Assembly: GCA_964352215.1 (NCBI GenBank)
Contig: CAYGRE010000027.1
Span: 1 to 64,000 of the forward strand
Length of the DNA: 64,000 nt
DNA from: CAWUKT01 sp964352215
GTDB lineage: Bacteria > Bacteroidota > Bacteroidia > J057 > JADKCL01
Reading direction: 5' to 3'
Below are positions 26,078 through 33,938 of the stretch, one piece after another. The notes beneath the pieces are model-generated. The model was given only the letters and a program-made list of their open reading frames with translations, ran no database searches and was not told the DNA's origin. Every line of letters begins with the position of its first letter. Position 1 is the stretch's first letter. The position numbers and the translations under genes were made by a program.

Positions 26078-26758
26078 ATGAGGTGTATCGTTATTGACGG
26101 AGAAGATTTTTCATCCCGCTCCCTGGCCAGAATGTTAGAACAAGTAGGAGACGTGGATCTTGTATCCGTTGCCAGAAATGGTTTTGAAGGCCAATCCATC
26201 CAGGAACGCGAACAAGCGGACCTGTTACTTGTGAATACATCCGCTGAGGGACTATCCGCGCTGAAACAATCGACACAGAATTATCTTCCACAAATTATAT
26301 TTGTTTCTGCTGGAAGGGATCATCCGGAGGAAGTCTACAACTATTCTGCTACGGACTATCTGGCACAACCGCTGTCCGAATCTCGTCTCGAAAAGGCCAT
26401 CGATCGGGCGCGCATGCGCATACAGTTCCTGGCACCAAGTCAACCCAAAGAAGAGGTTTTTTTACGGCATGAGAAAGGCCTTAGCAGGATAAAATTCATT
26501 GATATTATCTACATCAAAAAGGTGGAGGGGGGATGCGAAGTCCGCACTGAATCCGAGAGTATCAAAGTGGATTGGCAACTGCGCGAAAGTCTTGAAAAAC
26601 TCAATGACCAACGGTTTCAAAAAGTTAACCGGGATTATGTGGTAAACCTGCATAAAGTGTCCGGTATACATACCACCAGTGTTGTCATCGCAGACAAAAC
26701 CCTGACCATCAGCCGGGCCATCCGACCCATGTTGGAACGAATGTTACAGAACCTTTGA
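26078..26758 (+). CDS. LytTR DNA-binding response regulator with degenerate receiver domain
   Basis: The 226-residue protein has an N-terminal receiver-like domain (1 to about 115) and a C-terminal LytTR DNA-binding domain (about 128-226: YIKKVEGGCEVRTESESIKV, FQKVNRDYVVNLHKVSGI). In the receiver, the acidic pair is reduced to DGED, and the residue at the phosphorylated aspartate position is Asn53 (DLLLVNTSAEG), so ordinary phosphorylation is unlikely. The switch lysine position also lacks a clear KP motif (YLAQPLSES). No histidine kinase is next to it. It converges with the TonB receptor gene, two bases between stops. Confidence 0.9.
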   Translation: MRCIVIDGEDFSSRSLARMLEQVGDVDLVSVARNGFEGQSIQEREQADLLLVNTSAEGLSALKQSTQNYLPQIIFVSAGRDHPEEVYNYSATDYLAQPLSESRLEKAIDRARMRIQFLAPSQPKEEVFLRHEKGLSRIKFIDIIYIKKVEGGCEVRTESESIKVDWQLRESLEKLNDQRFQKVNRDYVVNLHKVSGIHTTSVVIADKTLTISRAIRPMLERMLQNL

Positions 26759-26760
26759 TC

Positions 26761-29013
26761 TCAGCTTTTTCGCTTCAGCTTTAACCGAAATCCAGCGTAT
26801 ACATTCCGACCAAATACAGGTCCCCAGATCATGGTTGCATCGAAATCGGGGCCAAATGGGTTTTGGGCGTCTATAATGGGTTCATCTTGCCGGTAATCCA
26901 AAAGGTTTTCTCCTCCAATATAGATTTCCGTACGCTTCCCGATCTCCTTGTTCACCTGCGCATTCATCATCGTAAAGGCAGGACTCATGGACTCACCAGG
27001 AATCCGCTGTGGACCAATATACTGGAAGGTATAGTCAAATAAAAAACCTGATTTTCGGGTCCTGAAAGACAGATTGGCAAACCCCCGGTGGCGGGGGTTA
27101 AATGGCTGTAACAGCAAGCCGGAACGAAATTTGGTCTGGACATCATACAGCCGGTATGCCAATCTCAGATCCAGCCGCTTGGCCAATTCATAACCTGCCT
27201 CAATCAGAAAGCTGTTTGCAAACGAAACTCCTTCTAGGGGGTAAACGGATAGCTCCCCTGGTGTCTCTCTGTCAATCACAACTTGCTGGGTAAACTGAGT
27301 TCTAAAGAAGTCAGCCCGTACATATCCCTCCCGATAGTCCAATATGAAGTCTTGGGAAACAGACCCGCCAATATTCCAACCAGTTTCAGGGAGCAATCCA
27401 TAACCAGGCAAGCCGGGTGTAGTACTGCTAAAGTTCCATACCCTGGAGCTGGCCAACAGTCCCAGTTGATCTGTAAGCACGTTGGGACTACGCTGTCCCC
27501 GTCCAGCTGAAAGCCGAAGACTTGTCGTTGGGGTCAAAGCATACCGAAGATGGAGCCTGGGAGTCATGAAAGTCCCATAGTAATTGTGGATATCCCCCCT
27601 GATGCCAACTACCATCGTCATCTTGGCAGATGGTTCATAGGTATACTCAGCAAAGAGGCCGGAGACCCGTTCCATGCGGTCAAAATTGGCTGAATCAAGA
27701 TTGCTCCAGAGAATGTTTTCCCGAAAATCATCAACACGGGCACTCAAGCCGGTTTTAAGCATGTGCTTTTCACCAGCAAGTGGATATTGAGCGATAAGAT
27801 TGCCATAAAATGCATTTTGCCGGGAACTCAGCCTTCGTGACCCAAAAGCAGCTCGCTGATCATGGTGAAGAATCATAAACTGGGAACCGAGACTGCTGAG
27901 TTTATCTTTCGGAGAAAGATACCCCATCTTGGCAAAGGCCTGATAATGATCCGTGGAGTTTTCGAAATTGTAATAGGGTATTGAAGGCACAGGTACTTCC
28001 GCGTAATGGTTTACCTGGCCTGACCGACTCCGAATCCGATTGGCGGTTACATTCACCTGCCCTACAATACCTCGGATACCATTGAACTTCCATCGGTTCA
28101 TAAAACCAAGGTTTTGCCGAAGAGGCATATCCAGAAATCCGTCTTCATTTCTGTCATTTAAGCGATCTACGAAAGCAGTATGAGCAAAAATACTCGTTCC
28201 AACTACATCGCTGATCTTGGTATTGTAAACAGCATTTCCCTCGATCCGACCACCAATATTTCCAAAGCCGTTCAGGATAAATGCCTCATCTGCATCCGGT
28301 AAATAGTGGTTGACATTGATCTGCCCCGCGATTCCTTCAAAGCCGTTGACCACCGAGCCGGTTCCTTTAGAGAGCTGAAGGCTACTGACCCATGCACTGG
28401 GAATATGACTCAATCCGTTCACACTCGCCAGCCCGCTCATAAGTGGCATATTCTCAGAAGTAAGGGCTACATACGCGCCTGATAGCCCCAACATCTTAAT
28501 TTGGCGGGTACCAGTCACCGCATCCGTAAAACTTGCGTCCACCGAAGGGTTAGTCTCGAAACTTTCAGATAGATTACAACAAGCTGCTTTTCGAAACTCT
28601 GCGTCCCTGATCAGTTCTACTCCTTTTGGATCCAACCGGGAAAACCCACTCGGCTTAATCCTGTCCTTGATGACAACATCGCCCATCCTCACACCCTTAA
28701 CTTCGCCCACGATATTCAACCGAACCTCAAAAAAATCAAAGGAAGTGGCAACCTCAAGAGTATCCGAAAAAGCACCGAATTGAACCACCAAATTGTTCCT
28801 ACCAGGTATCCTATCGATTGAAAATTTCCCTTCTTCCTGGGACAGGGTTCCCGAAGTAGTTCCCATCCAAAATAAGGATGCTCCTACGAGTACTTCCTCA
28901 CCGTCATCTTCGACACCAATAACTTTACCTTCAAGGATATTCTGGCCTGGAGCCGTGGAAAGGCTTCCAATAAGAAAGACCATTCCCAATAAGATATTCT
29001 TCTTGAAGCCCAT
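26761..29013 (-). CDS. TonB-dependent receptor, probably for a metal such as copper
   Basis: This 750-residue outer-membrane receptor starts at ATG 29013, which gives the signal peptide MGFKKNILLGMVFLIGSLS and lies just past the upstream stop. A carboxypeptidase-regulatory-like domain (about 27-110) is followed by a plug (about 130-240, ETNPSVDASFTDAVTGTRQI, FEGIAGQINV) and a 22-strand barrel ending in GRNVYAGFRLKLKRKS. The plug has cysteine-containing AACCNLSESFE near 140, a feature often seen in receptors next to heavy-metal-associated proteins. It follows an HMA-domain gene by one base, so metal uptake or export is the likely role; copper is inference. Confidence 0.88.
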   Translation of the reverse strand: MGFKKNILLGMVFLIGSLSTAPGQNILEGKVIGVEDDGEEVLVGASLFWMGTTSGTLSQEEGKFSIDRIPGRNNLVVQFGAFSDTLEVATSFDFFEVRLNIVGEVKGVRMGDVVIKDRIKPSGFSRLDPKGVELIRDAEFRKAACCNLSESFETNPSVDASFTDAVTGTRQIKMLGLSGAYVALTSENMPLMSGLASVNGLSHIPSAWVSSLQLSKGTGSVVNGFEGIAGQINVNHYLPDADEAFILNGFGNIGGRIEGNAVYNTKISDVVGTSIFAHTAFVDRLNDRNEDGFLDMPLRQNLGFMNRWKFNGIRGIVGQVNVTANRIRSRSGQVNHYAEVPVPSIPYYNFENSTDHYQAFAKMGYLSPKDKLSSLGSQFMILHHDQRAAFGSRRLSSRQNAFYGNLIAQYPLAGEKHMLKTGLSARVDDFRENILWSNLDSANFDRMERVSGLFAEYTYEPSAKMTMVVGIRGDIHNYYGTFMTPRLHLRYALTPTTSLRLSAGRGQRSPNVLTDQLGLLASSRVWNFSSTTPGLPGYGLLPETGWNIGGSVSQDFILDYREGYVRADFFRTQFTQQVVIDRETPGELSVYPLEGVSFANSFLIEAGYELAKRLDLRLAYRLYDVQTKFRSGLLLQPFNPRHRGFANLSFRTRKSGFLFDYTFQYIGPQRIPGESMSPAFTMMNAQVNKEIGKRTEIYIGGENLLDYRQDEPIIDAQNPFGPDFDATMIWGPVFGRNVYAGFRLKLKRKS

Positions 29014-29014
29014 C

Positions 29015-29383
29015 TTAATCGCAATCCCCTTGAGACCGGTACTTGCAGCATTCATGGACATTGGCATATTCCTCATCGGTAGCCTTTAGCTTCTCCGTAT
29101 CATGACCCACATCAGTCAGCAATTCGTGGAGCCGCGATTCTTCAATTTTCGATTTGTTGAATACGACCTTGCAGACCTTTGTATCCAGATCCCAATCAGC
29201 ATATTTGACACCTTTGACAGAAAGGGCATTTTCGATCCGTTCTTCACACATTCCACAGACGCCACTTACTTTGAACTCTGTCTCGATGATCTGCTTCTTA
29301 TTCTTTTTCGCTTTTTGTGCATGCACATTTTGGAATGCAAATGCGAAAACTGCCACCAGGCAGGTATACTTAAAATAATTCAT
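29015..29383 (-). CDS. secreted heavy-metal-associated (HMA) domain protein
   Basis: This 122-residue protein has a signal peptide (to about NVHAQ, residue 23), a lysine-rich linker, and an HMA fold at about 34-100 with the metal-binding pair in GVCGMCEERIE (Cys43, Cys46). An additional cysteine-rich tail follows (HECCKYRSQGDC). HMA domains bind soft metals, mostly copper. The periplasmic location and the TonB receptor gene one base downstream suggest it hands metal to or from the outer membrane. The extra C-terminal cysteines could form a second site. Confidence 0.9.
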   Translation of the reverse strand: MNYFKYTCLVAVFAFAFQNVHAQKAKKNKKQIIETEFKVSGVCGMCEERIENALSVKGVKYADWDLDTKVCKVVFNKSKIEESRLHELLTDVGHDTEKLKATDEEYANVHECCKYRSQGDCD

Positions 29384-29445
29384 GGATTAGATATATGTAA
29401 TGGTAAAACAATGGATGCAATCACAAAGGAGGATCACATTGCTAC

Positions 29446-29823
29446 TCAACCATAATACACAAGACGGGAATACATTAGATAAATGGGTGGCCCATCTAAC
29501 TCGGGGGGGACTTCTTTGACCAGGCGCCTGGCTGGAGAATCATCTGTGGATTCTTCATTCTGATCGATCCAGCCAACAAATAAGTCCTCGGAGGGCTGGA
29601 GATCCAAACTACCTGTTACACTTTGTTCATCCGTAGTCTGGAATACAAGGCTCTCAGTCGAACAACAGTCAGCCATTTTTTCCATTCCACAACACTGCCC
29701 ATCTTGCCAGACAAACAAGTCAACCGAAGAAACCCTGTTCCCACAATAGTTGACATCTACCCTCAGCCCAATGTTAAAGGCCAGGTAAAATGCGAGGATG
29801 AAATATGTTGCGAGGATACGCAC
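29446..29823 (-). CDS. HYC_CC_PP-like small cysteine-rich protein
   Basis: The 125-residue protein begins with a hydrophobic signal-like helix (RILATYFILAFYLAFNIGL), then VDVNYCGNRV, a CC/CC pair (QCCGMEKMADCC), an acidic stretch, and the C-terminal PPIYLMYSRLVYYG. These match the order of the HYC_CC_PP family of Bacteroidota, with Asn replacing the first His. Members cluster with HMA and TonB-receptor genes and probably bind metal. I propose the GTG start at 29823, because the longer frame to 29904 adds unsuitable sequence and runs into the divergent gene. Start and function are uncertain. Confidence 0.65.
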   Translation of the reverse strand: MRILATYFILAFYLAFNIGLRVDVNYCGNRVSSVDLFVWQDGQCCGMEKMADCCSTESLVFQTTDEQSVTGSLDLQPSEDLFVGWIDQNEESTDDSPARRLVKEVPPELDGPPIYLMYSRLVYYG

Positions 29824-29908
29824 TTTACAAGTATACGGAATTCCTTTGAAAACAACCGGGAACGTATTGGGTTGAATGAGGTAAGATGGGATAATGGGTC
29901 TCATTGAT

Positions 29909-29916
29909 TAACTTTG
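29909..29916 (+). promoter_or_regulatory. -7 box TAACTTTG just before the polyprenyl synthase start
   Basis: An exact TAnnTTTG match ends five bases before the ATG at 29922, which would place the transcription start at or near the start codon. No TTG element is found at the usual 17-23 bases upstream. Confidence 0.4.
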
Positions 29917-29921
29917 CCCGC

Positions 29922-30902
29922 ATGTCCAAAAAGCACCGGCTGGAGCAAATCAAAGCTCCCATCGCTGATGAACTCAAGCAATTCGAAATCTATTTTCGAG
30001 GGGCCATGAAGAGCCGCGTCATGTTGTTGGACAAGATCATGCAGTACCTGATCAAGCGAAAGGGAAAGCAGATGCGTCCCATGTTCGTTTTGCTGACTGC
30101 GAACTTGTGTGGTGGCATCCAACCCTCCACCTACCGGGGTGCAGCATTGATCGAACTCCTCCACACCGCAACTTTGGTGCACGACGATGTCGTGGACGAT
30201 TCTGATGAACGTCGCGGTTTCTTTTCCCTGAATGCCCTCTGGAAAAATAAAATTTCCGTCCTGATCGGCGATTTTCTGCTTTCACGGGGGTTGTTGATGT
30301 CACTTGAGCACGACGACTACCATCTCCTTAAGATTACATCCAACGCCGTCAAATTGATGGCTGAAGGCGAATTGCTTCAGATCGAAAAAGCAAGAAAACT
30401 CAATGTTGATGAGGCGGTTTACTTCGAAATCATCCGTCAAAAAACAGCCTCATTGATCGCTTCCTGCTGTGAAGTGGGCGCTGCCAGCGTTTCCGATGAT
30501 CCCGAAGTGTGGGAGCGCATGCGCCTCATGGGTGAAAAAATCGGAATGGCCTTTCAGATCAGAGATGATCTCTTCGATTATGGCACAGCCGATGTGGGCA
30601 AACCCCTTGGCATTGACATCAAAGAAAAGAAAATGACCCTTCCCCTCATCCACGTACTCAACAAAGCCAGCTGGGGAGAACGGAGAAAGGTCATCAATAC
30701 GGTGCGCCGTCACAATACCAACAAAGAAAAAGTGGCCTGGGTGATCAACTATGTCAAGGACAATGGCGGTATGGAGTATTCCAAAGAGGTGATGAACCGT
30801 TACCTCGATGAAGCAATGGAAATCCTCGACACCTTCCCTGACAGTCCCAGTAAAAATTCCCTGCGTGATTTGGTTGAATTCAGTGTGAAGCGAGAGAAGT
30901 GA
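29922..30902 (+). CDS. trans-polyprenyl diphosphate synthase
   Basis: This 326-residue all-helical enzyme elongates prenyl diphosphates with isopentenyl diphosphate. The first aspartate-rich motif is LVHDDVVDDSDERRG near 90 and the second is FQIRDDLFDYGTADVGKPLGID near 210. The length and the small residues before the first motif suggest a medium or long-chain (octaprenyl/solanesyl) product for menaquinone side chains. I chose the ATG at 29922 (MSKKHRLEQIKAP); six more upstream codons are open but give no gain. It may also supply the GGGP synthase homologue at 13.5 kb. Confidence 0.93.
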   Translation: MSKKHRLEQIKAPIADELKQFEIYFRGAMKSRVMLLDKIMQYLIKRKGKQMRPMFVLLTANLCGGIQPSTYRGAALIELLHTATLVHDDVVDDSDERRGFFSLNALWKNKISVLIGDFLLSRGLLMSLEHDDYHLLKITSNAVKLMAEGELLQIEKARKLNVDEAVYFEIIRQKTASLIASCCEVGAASVSDDPEVWERMRLMGEKIGMAFQIRDDLFDYGTADVGKPLGIDIKEKKMTLPLIHVLNKASWGERRKVINTVRRHNTNKEKVAWVINYVKDNGGMEYSKEVMNRYLDEAMEILDTFPDSPSKNSLRDLVEFSVKREK

Positions 30903-30917
30903 TTCTTAATTTCAGGT

Positions 30918-31487
30918 ATGGAAAAGAATAGATGTTCCTGGTGTTTAGGACACGATATTTATGTGGATTACCACGACCATGAGTGGGGGGTACCGGTTCA
31001 CGACGACCGCTTACTTTTCGAAATGTTGATTCTGGAAGGTGCTCAGGCTGGGTTGAGTTGGTTAACTGTCCTCAGAAAGAGAGAAAACTACCAGGTCGCC
31101 TTTGATCATTTTGATCCCAGGGTCATCGCCAACTATGGTCCGGACAAGATTGAAGAACTGCTGAACAACGCCGGAATTGTGCGCAACAAGCTCAAGGTCA
31201 ATGGTACAGTAAAAAATGCCAAGGCCTTCCTGAAAGTGGTAGAAGAGTTTGGGAGCTTTGATGCATTTATCTGGACCTTTGTCGGTGGCGAACCAATACA
31301 CAACTCATATACATCCATGCAAGAGGTTCCCGCTTTTACCCCTGAAAGTGACGCCATGAGCAAAGCATTGAGAAAAAGGGGGTTCACCTTTGTTGGTTCC
31401 ACCATCTGCTATGCCTACATGCAAGCAACTGGAATGGTCAATGATCATTTAACAAATTGCTACCGATATTCAGAACTTAATTCCTGA
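30918..31487 (+). CDS. tag: DNA-3-methyladenine glycosylase I
   Basis: This 189-residue base-excision repair enzyme removes 3-methyladenine from DNA. The N-terminal CSWCLGHDIYVDYHDHEWGVP provides zinc ligands Cys6 and His20, and the C-terminal MVNDHLTNC provides the remaining His and Cys. The central helix-hairpin-helix region includes LLNNAGIVRNKLKV and FIWTFVGG. The gene is 15 bases downstream of the prenyl synthase and likely shares its transcript. Confidence 0.95.
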   Translation: MEKNRCSWCLGHDIYVDYHDHEWGVPVHDDRLLFEMLILEGAQAGLSWLTVLRKRENYQVAFDHFDPRVIANYGPDKIEELLNNAGIVRNKLKVNGTVKNAKAFLKVVEEFGSFDAFIWTFVGGEPIHNSYTSMQEVPAFTPESDAMSKALRKRGFTFVGSTICYAYMQATGMVNDHLTNCYRYSELNS

Positions 31488-31529
31488 TCGACGCTTTCCA
31501 AACCTCTGTACACCATACAATTCACTGAT

Positions 31530-32453
31530 ATGGAAACTTCCGAACTTCTATCCCTCCACATTCCCAACGGGGAAAATGATCCATTGGTTGCCCGCGTTCA
31601 AACCATCAAATTCAACCATGAATTGATGCGGATGAATGAAGAGAAAGGGGTACTTGCCTTCGACACCCTTTATGACCGCCAGGGACGAATTATCGAGCAG
31701 ATTTCTTTCGGTCCGGCAGGAAATGAAATGGATCGCCTTAAGATCAGCTACCATGAAAATGGAAAGATTGCCAAAAAGGAGACCTACTCAGAAGGGGTCC
31801 TGGCGGAAACTGAAGAATACTTCTTTGACGAGGATGACCGGTTACTAAAGACCGAGGTTCATTACTCAGGTGAACTGGGTACCGTAATCCACAATGAATG
31901 GGACACAGAACGTGAATTGATCCTTCGCATCAGGCACGAGAATGATGAAGGGGAAATGGAACTTGAGGTCAACCGTACTTATGACGACAAGAAAAACCTC
32001 CTGGTGGAAGAGCATGCATACGACTGGGGCGGCAAGGCGCGGTTTGTATATACGTATGATGAAGATGGCAGGGAATTAACTTTGCGTGGTACCGACCAGG
32101 ACAGTAACCTGGTCAGAAGTATCGAGAATACGTACCGTCCGGATGGTAGCCTCAAAACCCGGTCCTATCGGAATTTCGAATCCGGAGAATCCTATGACAG
32201 CCGCCACTCCATCGTAGAGGAAGATGATAAGTCCATCCAAATTGTAGAATTACATGATGGCTCGGTGCAAAAGGTCGTTTTGAATACCAAAAATGGAAAC
32301 CTTGCAGAAGAATATGTGATTTATGGTCCCGACAAAGGGATTCACCTCCAGCAATCATTCACTTATGAAAATGGATTCAGAAAGGAAGAAACGTACTTTA
32401 GGAGAGGAGTCGATCACCACAGACTCGAATACCACTATGAATTTTATAAGTAA
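31530..32453 (+). CDS. hypothetical protein with YD/RHS-like beta-hairpin repeats
   Basis: The 307-residue acidic protein consists of repeating units of about 20-25 residues around Tyr-Asp or Tyr-His followed by Gly and a Lys/Glu-rich strand: LYDRQGRIIEQ, YHENGKIAKKETY, FFDEDDRLLKTE, TYDEDGRELTLR, TYRPDGSLKTR. This looks like RHS or antitoxin-type YD repeats, or MORN-like hairpins. There is no signal peptide, so it seems cytosolic, unlike most RHS proteins. I do not know its function. It may be co-transcribed with tag, 42 bases upstream. Confidence 0.8.
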   Translation: METSELLSLHIPNGENDPLVARVQTIKFNHELMRMNEEKGVLAFDTLYDRQGRIIEQISFGPAGNEMDRLKISYHENGKIAKKETYSEGVLAETEEYFFDEDDRLLKTEVHYSGELGTVIHNEWDTERELILRIRHENDEGEMELEVNRTYDDKKNLLVEEHAYDWGGKARFVYTYDEDGRELTLRGTDQDSNLVRSIENTYRPDGSLKTRSYRNFESGESYDSRHSIVEEDDKSIQIVELHDGSVQKVVLNTKNGNLAEEYVIYGPDKGIHLQQSFTYENGFRKEETYFRRGVDHHRLEYHYEFYK

Positions 32454-32537
32454 GTCACCTTGAATTAAACTAAATTCGCAATCTAATTCAGTTGGATTTC
32501 ATATCTTAGGCCCCCCTAACTCAGTTCGTTTGGTAGC

Positions 32538-33929
32538 ATGAAAAACAAGTACATCGATTTGATCGATCAAACCTTCACGTTTCCCCAACCCGGATTCAAA
32601 GAAGAAAACGATGAATTGCTCTTTCACGATATCCCATTGATGGACATCATCAAGCAATACGGGACCCCAGTGAAGATCTCCTATCTACCCAAGATCACCG
32701 AAAAAATCGATGAAGCCCGAAAACTATTTGGGGTTGGAATGGCCAAATCCCTGTATGAGGGTAAATATCACTTCTGCTATTGTACCAAAAGCTCTCACTT
32801 TTCATTCGTCCTGGAACAGGTCATGAAAAGTGGAGCCCACGTGGAAACTTCCTCCGCATTTGATATCAATATCATCGAACAATTGGTCGAAGATGGGATT
32901 CTGGACGAGTCAAAGTACATCATTTGCAATGGATTCAAGACAGATGCATACCTGGAAAACATTGCACGTATCCACAACAATAATTATCCAAATGTAGTGG
33001 TGATCCTCGATAACAAAGATGAATTGGAGCGATTGACGAAGTTGGTCAACCGACCCATTCAGATTGGAATCCGGGTAGCCGCAGAAGAAGATCCAAAATT
33101 TGAATTCTATACCTCTCGCCTGGGTGTTCGTTACCGGGATATCACTCCTTTCTATGTTGATGCCATTCGAAGCAATAAAATGGTGAAGCTGAAAATGCTC
33201 CACTTCTTTATCAATACAGGGATCACAGACAGTGCTTACTATTGGAACGAGCTTCTCAAATGTATCAATGTCTATACTGCATTGAAGAACGTTTGCCCGG
33301 AAATAGACAGCCTTAACGTCGGAGGGGGTTTTCCAATTCAGGATTCGCTTGGCTTTGAATACGACTTTGAATACATGGCGGAGCAGATCGTGGCGCAGAT
33401 CAAGGAAAACTGCAATGCCCGCGGTGTCAAGGAACCGGATATATTCACGGAGTTTGGTTCTTATACGGTCGGAGAATCCGGAGCCATCCTGTATTCTATT
33501 TTGGCTCAAAAGCAGCAAAACGACCGGGAAAAATGGAACATGATCGATGGTTCATTTCTGACGATGCTCCCAGACACCTGGGGATTGAACAAGCGGTTTT
33601 TGATGCTGGCGATCAACAACTGGAGGGATGAATACGAGCGTGTTCTTTTGGGAGGTTTGACCTGCGACAGCGATGATTACTACAACTCAGAAGCCCACAG
33701 CAACGCCATTTACCTTCCTAAATTCCGGAAAGAACGGACCCAATACATCGGCTTTTTCAATACCGGGGCTTACCAGGATGCCATGTCGGGAGTCGGAGGT
33801 GTGCAGCACTGCCTGATTCCATCCCCCAAGCACATTGTTATCGACAAAGACGAAAATGGAGAGGTGACCACTAAATTATTTTCCAAGGAACAATCGTATA
33901 AGTCTATGATGAAGATTCTTGGTTATTAA
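32538..33929 (+). CDS. fold-III PLP-dependent decarboxylase (arginine decarboxylase-like)
   Basis: This 463-residue alanine-racemase-fold enzyme has the PLP lysine Lys84 in FCYCTKSSHFSF, a phosphate-binding glycine loop in SLNVGGGFPIQD, and a C-terminal LTCDSDDYYNSE that supplies the active-site cysteine and aspartate across the dimer. It resembles the short Bacteroidota proteins annotated as arginine decarboxylase. Related enzymes act on ornithine, diaminopimelate or carboxynorspermidine, so the substrate is not secure. A polyamine-related role is likely. It is followed after nine bases by a secreted hexosaminidase gene. Confidence 0.88.
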   Translation: MKNKYIDLIDQTFTFPQPGFKEENDELLFHDIPLMDIIKQYGTPVKISYLPKITEKIDEARKLFGVGMAKSLYEGKYHFCYCTKSSHFSFVLEQVMKSGAHVETSSAFDINIIEQLVEDGILDESKYIICNGFKTDAYLENIARIHNNNYPNVVVILDNKDELERLTKLVNRPIQIGIRVAAEEDPKFEFYTSRLGVRYRDITPFYVDAIRSNKMVKLKMLHFFINTGITDSAYYWNELLKCINVYTALKNVCPEIDSLNVGGGFPIQDSLGFEYDFEYMAEQIVAQIKENCNARGVKEPDIFTEFGSYTVGESGAILYSILAQKQQNDREKWNMIDGSFLTMLPDTWGLNKRFLMLAINNWRDEYERVLLGGLTCDSDDYYNSEAHSNAIYLPKFRKERTQYIGFFNTGAYQDAMSGVGGVQHCLIPSPKHIVIDKDENGEVTTKLFSKEQSYKSMMKILGY

Positions 33930-33938
33930 TTTAGACCT

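Noticed and set aside
29824..29904. N-terminal extension of the HYC_CC_PP-like protein
   Set aside because: It precedes the natural signal peptide, lacks family similarity and would reach the start region of the divergent polyprenyl synthase gene.
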